Assembly (NCBI GenBank): GCA_029260335.1
Contig: JAJDDL010000040.1
Span: 1 to 6,561 of the forward strand
DNA length: 6,561 nt
Direction: 5' to 3'
Source: Phycisphaerales bacterium
GTDB lineage: Bacteria > Planctomycetota > Phycisphaerae > Phycisphaerales > UBA1924
A program made the translations under genes and the position numbers. Below the pieces are notes generated by a model. It searched no databases. It saw only the letters and a program-made list of their open reading frames with translations, and was not told where the DNA came from. Shown here one piece after another: positions 1-5,502 of the stretch (positions within the stretch are counted from its first letter, which is position 1; every line of letters starts with the position of its first letter).

Positions 1-1
1 G

Positions 2-733
2 TCGCGGGCGTATCAGCAGTCGCTTGGGATGCAGATGGGCGCGATGCGGACGGCGTCGAACTGGATCGGCGGGGCGCACATCAATCGCCACCACAAGGGC
101 GATGAGGGTGGGTTGGATCCGATCCGGCCGGTGGATGTCGAGAGGCAACGGCGGGCGATCGAGCTGATCTGTGATCAGGCGTTCAACGAAGAGTCGTTCG
201 GGCTGAGCCCGGAGCTTCTGGCGAAGTTCGGAGCCAATCAATGGTTCGATGAGCGGGGCGGAACGCCCGATTGGCCGGTGCATGACCAGGTGTTGGGCGT
301 GCAGGCGTCGGCGATGAGCATGCTCATGAATCCGACGCGTCTGCGTCGCGTGCTTGACAATGAGCAGCGGACGGCGGCCGGCGAGGACGCGTTGACGGTG
401 CCCGAGATGCTCGAGCAGATTCGTTCGAGCGTTTGGGATGTGAGCGGCATGAGTCGGAATCCCACGGCGCGGGAGCCGGCGATTTCGAGCCTGGATCGGA
501 ACCTGCAGCGTGAGCATCTGAACCGGTTGATCGACCTGGCGACGGGTCTGAACTGGCCGGGCGCGAGTGGGGCGACCTTGTCGTCGCTTGCTCGTGAGGA
601 GTTGCGTGAGATCCAGGCGACCGTTGGGAAGCTGCGAGGTGGCAACTTGGATCCGTATACCAAGGCGCACCTGGCAGATGCGAGTGAGCGGATCGAGAAG
701 GCGCTGGACGCGGGGTATGTCCGGACGGATTGA
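2..733 (+). CDS. Zinc-dependent metalloprotease, C-terminal part (DUF5117/DUF4953 type), 5' end outside window
   Basis: The reading frame is open from the left edge and ends at TGA 731-733, leaving 243 visible residues. It resembles the C-terminal end of large secreted zinc metalloproteases annotated with DUF5117 and DUF4953. Family-like landmarks appear in order: a GAMRTASNWIGG segment followed by HINRHHKGDE, a PVDVERQRRAIELICDQAF helix, an LSPELLAKFG segment, then the helical tail with LMNPTRLRRVLDNE, LTVPEMLEQIRSSVW, LDRNLQREHLNRLIDL and LREIQATV. The catalytic HExxH motif and the signal peptide expected in this family would lie upstream and are not in the window, so activity cannot be judged. 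These enzymes are presumed periplasmic or exported; their substrates are poorly known. A strong terminator follows 20 bases after the stop, so this is the last gene of its transcript. The family call is from remembered motif order, not a search. Confidence 0.85.
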   Translation, partial: SRAYQQSLGMQMGAMRTASNWIGGAHINRHHKGDEGGLDPIRPVDVERQRRAIELICDQAFNEESFGLSPELLAKFGANQWFDERGGTPDWPVHDQVLGVQASAMSMLMNPTRLRRVLDNEQRTAAGEDALTVPEMLEQIRSSVWDVSGMSRNPTAREPAISSLDRNLQREHLNRLIDLATGLNWPGASGATLSSLAREELREIQATVGKLRGGNLDPYTKAHLADASERIEKALDAGYVRTD

Positions 734-753
734 TCGGCTTTGAGAGAACTTTT

Positions 754-791
754 GCACGCCCGGGTGGAAGCACTCGGGCGTGCTTCTTTTT
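754..791 (+). terminator. Intrinsic (Rho-independent) terminator after the metalloprotease gene
   Basis: A perfect 9-bp GC-rich stem pairs GCACGCCCG (754-762) with CGGGCGTGC (775-783) around a 12-base loop. TTCTTTTT follows at once (784-791). It begins 20 bases after the upstream stop codon, the expected place. A competing smaller hairpin (AAGCAC/GTGCTT, 768-785) overlaps it. The T-tract lies only on the plus-strand side, so it acts on rightward transcription. Confidence 0.9.
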
Positions 792-801
792 GTGGGCAGG
801 G

Positions 802-822
802 ACTTACCACAGAGGGCACAGA
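802..822. repeat. Intergenic CACAGAG-type repeat, copy 1 (A-rich form)
   Basis: The segment reads ACTTACCACAGAGGGCACAGA. It lies between the metalloprotease terminator and the promoter candidate of the next gene. It matches a second copy at 1898-1919 at 16 of 21 aligned positions, and all five mismatches are transitions, plus one single-base gap. Similar CCACAGAGG-CACAGAG strings occur between genes in many planctomycete and other environmental genomes. Their function is unknown to me. Confidence 0.6.
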
Positions 823-851
823 AAAGAGGCGTGGTTGGGCTGGGCTTGAGA

Positions 852-880
852 TTGAGTTGGGGGGCTGTGTCGAGTATTCT
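852..880 (+). promoter_or_regulatory. Candidate sigma-70-type promoter for the dockerin-tailed gene
   Basis: TTGAGT (852-857) and TATTCT (875-880) are separated by exactly 17 bases. Each matches four of six positions of the TTGACA/TATAAT consensus. The start site would fall near 887, giving a leader of roughly 34 bases before the ATG at 921. It sits downstream of a terminator, where a new promoter is needed. Planctomycete promoters are not well characterised, so this is a consensus-based guess. Confidence 0.45.
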
Positions 881-906
881 GGTAGGTGTGATCGCGGGCG
901 TAGTGC

Positions 907-913
907 AGAGGAG
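907..913 (+). promoter_or_regulatory. Shine-Dalgarno that fixes the start at 921
   Basis: AGAGGAG ends 7 bases before ATG 921. This supports 921 over the in-frame ATG at 780, which lies inside the terminator and would put 47 non-signal-like residues ahead of an obvious signal peptide. Confidence 0.75.
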
Positions 914-920
914 ATGTGAG

Positions 921-1889
921 ATGAGACGAGTGATTGTGAGTGTTCTTGCGATGGCTTGCGGCGGCGCATCGGCGCAGTCGATCTACTCGGTGGATGTGTT
1001 GGGCGATCGGTTGGTGCGGATTGATGAGCAATCGGGGATTCCAGAGCCGGTCGGGGTGCTGGGTGTGGATATCGATCACGCGGATTTGGCGGTGTTCGAG
1101 GGGCTGCTCTACATGGTTACCAACTCCGAGGCGGGGTCTGACACGCGTTTGTATCGCGTGAGTGTGAACACGGGGCAGGCGACGTTTTTGGGCGATATTG
1201 ACGCGGATCCGAATGGACGTCCGGTGGAGTTTGGTGAGGCGCTTGCGAGCGATGCGACGGGGCTCATCTTGGGATATGACCCGCTGGTGAATGGGGACGC
1301 GACGTCGATCGCGTACGGGCGGTTGAGCGAGGATGGTGGGCTGACGGACTCGATCGTGATCACGGGATGTCATGATGGGTGCGATTCGGACGGAGCCGCG
1401 TATGACTCGGTGCTCGAGGTTGTGTTGACGGTGAATGGGCGCGAGAAGGACGAGCGGAACGATTGGGGGATGTTCGAGTTGGATGATGGGGTTGTGTTCA
1501 ACGAGGACTCGACGAGCCAGGCCGTTGCGAAGGGGCTGCTCAACGATATCGCGATCGATTTCAATGATGATCTGGCGTTCGGCATCTCCCACGACCCCGA
1601 CGGCGGAAGCGGGGGCCTGTTGGTGTTTACGCGGTTTGGCTCGGAATGGGATCTCACCGATGTGATCGAGATCGCGGGCGAGCCGGTGCGGCTGATGGGC
1701 GTGGTGTTAGCATCGCAATCGGATTGTGCGGCGGATATCGATGGCGATGGGGATGCGGACGGTTCAGATTTCTTCGGGTATTTGGACTTGTTTGCGAGTG
1801 GGGATGGGCGCGCGGATATCGATCGGGACGGGGATATCGATGCCGAGGATTTCTTTGGGTATTTGGATTTGTTTGCGGCGGGTTGTTGA
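921..1889 (+). CDS. Secreted beta-propeller-like protein with C-terminal GC-type dockerin module
   Basis: The protein has 322 residues. The start at 921 has a good Shine-Dalgarno and opens a classic signal peptide: MRR, a hydrophobic core (VIVSVLAMA), and a likely cleavage at ASA-QS after residue 18. The body (about 20-260) carries propeller-style phrases such as SIYSVDVLGDRLVRIDEQSG, LAVFEGLLYMVTN and RLYRVSVNTGQATFLGDI; I recognise no enzymatic motif. A CHDGC pair near the middle may form a disulfide. The tail (about 269-322) starts with Cys and holds two 27-residue EF-hand-like repeats, each with D-x-D-x-D-x-D and DFFGYLDLFA, and ends in Gly-Cys. This matches the 'GC-type dockerin domain-anchored' class of Phycisphaerae. 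By analogy with clostridial dockerins it should bind calcium, and it may anchor the protein at the cell surface. The gene stands alone between a terminator and convergent uppS. No cohesin partner is visible. The ligand and role of the propeller-like body are unknown. Confidence 0.85.
   Translation: MRRVIVSVLAMACGGASAQSIYSVDVLGDRLVRIDEQSGIPEPVGVLGVDIDHADLAVFEGLLYMVTNSEAGSDTRLYRVSVNTGQATFLGDIDADPNGRPVEFGEALASDATGLILGYDPLVNGDATSIAYGRLSEDGGLTDSIVITGCHDGCDSDGAAYDSVLEVVLTVNGREKDERNDWGMFELDDGVVFNEDSTSQAVAKGLLNDIAIDFNDDLAFGISHDPDGGSGGLLVFTRFGSEWDLTDVIEIAGEPVRLMGVVLASQSDCAADIDGDGDADGSDFFGYLDLFASGDGRADIDRDGDIDAEDFFGYLDLFAAGC
1731..1886 (+). repeat. Tandem duplicated EF-hand (dockerin) coding repeat
   Basis: Two in-frame units lie 81 bases apart: 1731-1811 (starting ADIDGDGDADGSDFFGYLDL) and 1812-1886 (starting ADIDRDGDIDAEDFFGYLDL). 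Each gives a 12-residue acidic loop with Asp at calcium-ligand positions 1, 3, 5 and 12, followed by the helix FFGYLDLFA. The DNA of the helix part is almost identical between units, while the loop part has diverged. Confidence 0.85.
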
Positions 1890-1897
1890 GGAGTCGG

Positions 1898-1919
1898 ACT
1901 CACCGCGGAGGGCCGCGGA
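1898..1919. repeat. Intergenic CACAGAG-type repeat, copy 2 (GC-rich form)
   Basis: The copy reads ACTCACCGCGGAGGG followed by CCGCGGA. It starts nine bases after the dockerin gene stop, between convergent genes. It is the G-for-A version of the copy at 802-822. Two CCGCGG palindromes (1903-1908 and 1913-1918) can pair with a 4-base AGGG loop into a 6-bp hairpin. No T-run follows on either strand, so this is not a standard intrinsic terminator. Confidence 0.6.
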
Positions 1920-1978
1920 GGGGGGAGTTGGGTTTGCGCGTGGGGAGGTGCGTTGGACGGATTTGTGCGCGGCGCGGT

Positions 1979-2836
1979 TTAGGAGGGTGAGTTGTTGAGG
2001 CCGCCGAAGCGGCGGTTGCGGGAGGCGTAGTCCTGGATGGCTTTGCAGAGTTCTTCTTTGTTGAACTCGGGCCAGAGGACGTCTGCGATGTAGAGCTCGG
2101 CGTAGGAGAGTTGCCAGAGCAGGTAGTTGCTCAGGCGTTTTTCGCCCGCGGTGCGGATAAGCAAGTCGGGGTCGGGGAGGCCGGCGGTGTCGAGGTTCGC
2201 GGAGATGAGTTCGTCGGAGATGTCGCTCGGCTCGATCTCGCCGGCCTTTGCGCTTTGAGCGATGGAACGGACGGCGCGTGTGATCTCATCGCGTGCGCCG
2301 TAGTTGAGCGCGAGACAGAGCGTTGGGCCGGTGCAGTGGTTGGTCGCCTCGATGACGCGTGCGATGGCTTCACCCGCGGGGTCGGGGAGGTCTTGCCAGC
2401 GGCCGATTGCGCGAAGGCGGATGTTCTCGCGAATGAGCTCGTCGCGTTCGTTATCGCAGTAGATGGCGCAGAGTTCCATGAGCGCGTCGACTTCTGCTTT
2501 GGGTCGTTTCCAGTTCTCGCTTGAGAAAGAGTAGAGGGTGAGGGCTTCGACGCCGAGTTTGCCGCAGGTCTCGACGGTTTCGCGGACCGCGGCGGCGCCG
2601 TTTCGATGGCCGAAGATTCTGGGGAAGCCTCGCTCTTGGGCCCACCTGCCGTTGCCGTCCATGATGACGGCGATGTGGCGGGGGATTCGGAGTGGGTCGA
2701 TGCCTGGGATGACGCTCTGGGGATCGGCGTCGGGGTTGATGATGCGCATTTGCTCCAGGCGAGCGGCGGCTTGTGCGGATAACTCCGGGGCGGTAGTTGT
2801 CGCGACGTCGGGTTGGTTGGTGGTGGAATCAGACAC
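1979..2836 (-). CDS. uppS: Isoprenyl transferase (undecaprenyl diphosphate synthase)
   Basis: This cis-prenyltransferase adds isopentenyl diphosphate units to farnesyl diphosphate, making the C55 lipid carrier for peptidoglycan and surface glycans; it acts in the cytosol at the membrane face. The family motifs are complete: HIAVIMDGNGRWA (residues 54-66, catalytic Asp60), FGH (75-77), SSENWKRP (105-112), LNYGARDE (177-184), PDLLIRTAGE (223-232), RLSNYLLWQLSYAELY (234-249) and WPEF (255-258). At 285 residues it is about 30-40 longer than typical bacterial enzymes, because about 50 residues precede the first motif. The start at 2836 is GTG; an in-frame stop lies six codons upstream, and the only later ATG before the core is Met30 (2749). 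No clear Shine-Dalgarno precedes either. It follows purA by 97 bases on the same strand, so co-transcription is possible. The gene is convergent with the dockerin gene. Confidence 0.95.
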   Translation of the reverse strand: MSDSTTNQPDVATTTAPELSAQAAARLEQMRIINPDADPQSVIPGIDPLRIPRHIAVIMDGNGRWAQERGFPRIFGHRNGAAAVRETVETCGKLGVEALTLYSFSSENWKRPKAEVDALMELCAIYCDNERDELIRENIRLRAIGRWQDLPDPAGEAIARVIEATNHCTGPTLCLALNYGARDEITRAVRSIAQSAKAGEIEPSDISDELISANLDTAGLPDPDLLIRTAGEKRLSNYLLWQLSYAELYIADVLWPEFNKEELCKAIQDYASRNRRFGGLNNSPS

Positions 2837-2935
2837 GGGCGAGGAACTTCGTCAACTGGCAAATCAATGACGTTTTTGGGCGGGACTCCTGGGCAAAGCG
2901 TGTTGGCCATGCGATCTGATTCATGGGAATTGGGT

Positions 2936-4249
2936 CTAGCTTATCTCGATCGTTTGCTCACGGTCGGGGCCGACGCCGGCGAGGGTGATCGGTGCTCCGG
3001 CGTGCTCTTCTACGTACGACAGATAGTGTCGGGCGTTCGAGGGCAAATCCTGTATAGAGCGGACGCCTGTGATGTCCTCGGTGAAGCCTGGCAAGGAGAT
3101 GAGCACGGGCTTGGCCGATTCGAGGGATCGGGCGTCGGGCAGGAACCGCTCAGTGCGGTGGCCGTCGATCTCGTAGGCGTTGCAGACCATGATGGGGTCG
3201 ATGCCTGAGAGGACGTCGAGCATGGTCATGCAGATTCGGTCGATGCCGTTGAGCATGACGGCGTAGCGCAGGGCGACGAGATCGAGCCAGCCAATGCGTC
3301 TTGGGCGGCCGGTGGTGGTGCCGAACTCTCGGCCTCGTTCTCGGATGGTGGTTGCGAGTTCGCCCTGGATTTCGGTGGGGAACGGTCCGCCACCGACGCG
3401 TGTGCAGTAGGCCTTGCAAACGCCCATGATGTTGTGGATGGACTTGGGGCTGACGCCTGCGCCGGCGGGGATGCCCAGGGCGCTGGAGTTGGAGGATGTG
3501 ACGAAGGGGTAGGTGCCGTGATCGACGTCGAGGAGGGTGGCGTTGCCGCCCTCAAAGAGCAGGCGTTTGCCGGCGCGTTGGAGGTCGTGCAGGAGGTAGG
3601 AGGTGTCGGTGATGCGTGGGCGGAGTAGTTCGCCGATTTCGATCAGGCGATCGGTGATCGCGTCTGGAGAGGGCAGATCAGGGTCTTCGCGGACATCCTG
3701 GTGGGCGAGTTGTGCAGAGCGTGCGACGAGTGGGCGGAGTTGGTCGGGGCGGAGCAGATCGCCTACGCGGATGGCGGCGGCGCGGTGGGCTTTGTCGGCG
3801 TATGCCGGGCCGATACCTCGGCGGGTGGTGCCGATGCCGCCGGTGTCTTCTTTTTCGCCAAACTCGCGTGCGAGTAATGTCTCGCGTCTTGCGTCTTCTG
3901 CTTTGTGGTAGGGCGTCACGACGTGGGCGCGATCGGAGAGGACCAGGCCAGCGGTATCGATGTCCTGGGACTCGAGGTTGTCTATTTCCTTGAGCAGTTG
4001 CTCGACATCGGCGACGACGCCGTTGGCGATGATGGCCTTTTTGCCTGGGTAGAGGATGCCCGAGGGGATGAGGTGGAGGCTGATTCGTCGGTCGTCGACC
4101 ACGATTGTGTGCCCGGCGTTCGCGCCGCCGTTATAGCGGACGACCGCGTCGTGCTCGGTCGCGAGTCTGTCGACGATTTTGCCCTTGCCCTCGTCGCCCC
4201 ATTGCAGGCCGATGACGGCGGTGGATTGTGGTTTGTCGTTCTTTTTCAT
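2936..4249 (-). CDS. purA: Adenylosuccinate synthetase
   Basis: This cytosolic enzyme joins IMP and aspartate using GTP, the first committed step from IMP to AMP. At 437 residues it has the normal family length. Landmarks in order: QWGDEGKGK (16-24, catalytic Asp19), NAGHT (44-48, catalytic His47), GTTRRGIGP (140-148), the DHGTYPFVTSSN signature (243-254), RVGGGPFPTE (284-293), TTGRPRRIGWLD (312-323) and VGPDREQT (426-433). Three substitutions stand out against the E. coli enzyme as I remember it: EGGNATLLD in place of EGAQGTLLD (Asn236 for Gln), TMLD in place of TKLD (Met343 for a guanine-contacting Lys), and AGVGPDR where Ser contacts guanine (Gly425). Catalytic Asp and His are intact, so I expect an active enzyme. 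The start is ATG with no recognisable Shine-Dalgarno. A divergent small gene lies upstream, so its promoter should be in 4250-4394. Confidence 0.97.
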   Translation of the reverse strand: MKKNDKPQSTAVIGLQWGDEGKGKIVDRLATEHDAVVRYNGGANAGHTIVVDDRRISLHLIPSGILYPGKKAIIANGVVADVEQLLKEIDNLESQDIDTAGLVLSDRAHVVTPYHKAEDARRETLLAREFGEKEDTGGIGTTRRGIGPAYADKAHRAAAIRVGDLLRPDQLRPLVARSAQLAHQDVREDPDLPSPDAITDRLIEIGELLRPRITDTSYLLHDLQRAGKRLLFEGGNATLLDVDHGTYPFVTSSNSSALGIPAGAGVSPKSIHNIMGVCKAYCTRVGGGPFPTEIQGELATTIRERGREFGTTTGRPRRIGWLDLVALRYAVMLNGIDRICMTMLDVLSGIDPIMVCNAYEIDGHRTERFLPDARSLESAKPVLISLPGFTEDITGVRSIQDLPSNARHYLSYVEEHAGAPITLAGVGPDREQTIEIS

Positions 4250-4394
4250 GTGTTACCGGGCGAAGGCTAGGGGGCAGATGCTGTGGTTTCCTTCGTGGCG
4301 ATCAAGGGGTTCTGCTTGGGCGATCCGATAAACGCCTGGAGAACCTCGGTAGGGCAATACGTGGTGGTTTGGCCGATGCGATGAGCCGATCTGA
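4250..4394. promoter_or_regulatory. Divergent intergenic region, expected to hold the purA and zinc-ribbon promoters
   Basis: This gap separates the divergent starts of purA (leftward) and the zinc-ribbon gene (rightward). No convincing -35/-10 pair was found on either strand; the best leftward candidate, TTGCCC with a weak AT-rich -10 (GTTTAT) 18 bases on, is below what I would annotate. No riboswitch-like or operator-like inverted repeat was recognised. Confidence 0.3.
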
Positions 4395-4400
4395 GTGCAA

Positions 4401-4583
4401 ATGCCGCCAGCCGGAGAGTCCATCAAGTTGAAGTGCCCGAACCTGCGTTGCCGTCGCGTGTTGGCGGTTCCGACGACCGCGCGTGGTCAGGTCGTGCGTT
4501 GCAAGCACTGCATGACCCACCTGCGGGTCCCGATGGTGACTTCCAAGGTCGAGAAGCTGCCGGACATGCCTCGTCCGTCTTGA
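4401..4583 (+). CDS. Small stand-alone zinc-ribbon protein
   Basis: The protein has 60 residues from ATG 4401; a GTG two codons upstream (4395) is an alternative start. Its core reads CPNLRC, then RRVLAVPTTARGQVVR, then CKHC and THLRVP. This is the pattern of MJ0042-like zinc ribbons (CPxC, hydrophobic-VP, G-x-x-V-R-C-x-x-C), here with a CX4C first knuckle in place of the usual CX2C. Four cysteines suit one zinc ion. In planctomycetes this module usually begins larger proteins; here the gene stops about 17 residues after the ribbon, with no membrane segment or catalytic domain. Only a weak GAG precedes the ATG. It is the sole plus-strand gene among minus-strand genes; its stop lies 19 bases from the cdsA stop, with no terminator between. 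The partner and role (nucleic-acid or protein binding) are unknown. Confidence 0.7.
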   Translation: MPPAGESIKLKCPNLRCRRVLAVPTTARGQVVRCKHCMTHLRVPMVTSKVEKLPDMPRPS

Positions 4584-4602
4584 GTCTGAACGGGGCCAAG
4601 TT

Positions 4603-5469
4603 CTAGATAATCAATGCGAGCCAGGCGTAGGCGATCGGTCCGACGAGCAGGGGCGAGTCGATGATGTCGAGGATGCCGCCGAAGCCCGGCAGGGCTTGGC
4701 CAGAATCCTTGGCCATCGCATCGCGTTTGTAGAGGCTGATGGCGAGATCGCCGGCTTGGGCGACCAGGCCGATGATCAGGCCGGTGGGGATGGCGAGCAG
4801 GATGGAGTGCTCGCTCACTGCGTCTATGAGGGGCCATCCGGCGAGCGCGACGCCGATTGAGGCGATGACACCCCCGATGAGTCCTTCCCAGGTCTTCTTG
4901 GGGCTGAGCCAGGGGATGAGCTTGTGTTTGCCGATGGCCTTGCCGGTGAAGAACGCGCCGATATCGCATGCCTTGGTGGTGACGAGGATCCAGAGCAGGA
5001 GCCAGGCGGAGTGTTCCTGGCGCAAGGCGAGCAGAAAGCCGAGCATGACGCCCAGGTGGACGAAGGCGAGCATGGTGCCGCCGAGAGATGCCATGGCGCC
5101 GATGGGATCTTTCGAGCGGCAGAGGTCCAGGGCTGCGATAACGAGGATGGCCACGACGTAGCCGAGTGAGCCTGGCCCCTGGGCGCCGGCGCTGACCGAG
5201 GCCATGCCTGCGATGGTCGCGAGGATGACGATTAGTGTGTTGACCCTGGTGCCCTTGGCCTTGAGGAGGAGGGCCAGTTCGCGACTGGCCATGACGCCTA
5301 GAAACAGGGCCAGTGGGAGGAGAATGAGCGCGGGAGCGACATTGCCTTCGCGTGCGAGGAATGAGGGCAGCCAATCGGGTGCGGTTTGTTCGGAGAGCCA
5401 CTGGTCAAGCCAGAGCATGCCCACAAGGGCGGCGATGAGCACAGGGCCTAGGAGGAGTCTTGCACGCAC
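4603..5469 (-). CDS. cdsA: Phosphatidate cytidylyltransferase (CDP-diacylglycerol synthase)
   Basis: This integral membrane enzyme makes CDP-diacylglycerol from CTP and phosphatidate, the branch point to all anionic phospholipids and phosphatidylethanolamine. The 288 residues, about the usual length, hold roughly seven to nine hydrophobic segments (for example 5-20, 45-62, 76-95, 102-116, 133-149, 155-168, 197-213, 222-239, 270-288). Conserved blocks are KACDIGAFFTGKAIGKHKLIPWLSPKKTWEG (shown by Asp169 and SPKKTWEG at 189-196), GDLAISLYKR (240-249), AKDSG (253-257) and PGFGGILDIID (261-271). In the signature, the usual His and Arg of PGHGG-x-x-DR-x-D are Phe263 and Ile269, while both Asp residues (268, 271) remain. 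The GTG start at 5469 keeps the first membrane helix; no Shine-Dalgarno is seen. It follows the upstream gene by 33 bases, in the same frame, so the two probably share a transcript. Confidence 0.93.
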   Translation of the reverse strand: MRARLLLGPVLIAALVGMLWLDQWLSEQTAPDWLPSFLAREGNVAPALILLPLALFLGVMASRELALLLKAKGTRVNTLIVILATIAGMASVSAGAQGPGSLGYVVAILVIAALDLCRSKDPIGAMASLGGTMLAFVHLGVMLGFLLALRQEHSAWLLLWILVTTKACDIGAFFTGKAIGKHKLIPWLSPKKTWEGLIGGVIASIGVALAGWPLIDAVSEHSILLAIPTGLIIGLVAQAGDLAISLYKRDAMAKDSGQALPGFGGILDIIDSPLLVGPIAYAWLALII

Positions 5470-5502
5470 GGGCGGACTGTAACCCAGATTTGGTGCGTGC
5501 GA

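Noticed and set aside
780..920. N-terminal extension of the dockerin protein to the ATG at 780
   Set aside because: That ATG lies within the terminator stem. The 47 added residues would precede an obvious signal peptide, and only the ATG at 921 has a Shine-Dalgarno.
933..959. Possible lipoprotein Cys (Cys13 in LAMACGG) in the dockerin protein
   Set aside because: The residues before Cys13 (Ala-Met-Ala) do not fit a lipobox well, and an ordinary ASA-QS cleavage site follows directly.
238..969. Long minus-strand frame (243 codons) opposite the metalloprotease
   Set aside because: Its Ser/Arg/Pro-rich composition is typical of an antisense shadow in GC-rich DNA, and the opposite frame carries recognisable family motifs.
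2223..2252. RTAGE in place of the common RTSGE motif in UppS
   Set aside because: The middle residue varies in the family (E. coli has RTGGE as I remember it), so it is not notable.
4584..4602. Possible terminator hairpin between the zinc ribbon and cdsA (GAAC...GTTC)
   Set aside because: Only four pairs with an 8-base loop and no T-run.
4487..5401. 304-codon minus-strand frame overlapping cdsA
   Set aside because: It is Arg/His/Pro-rich without any motif and is an out-of-frame shadow of cdsA, whose frame has membrane helices and the family signature.
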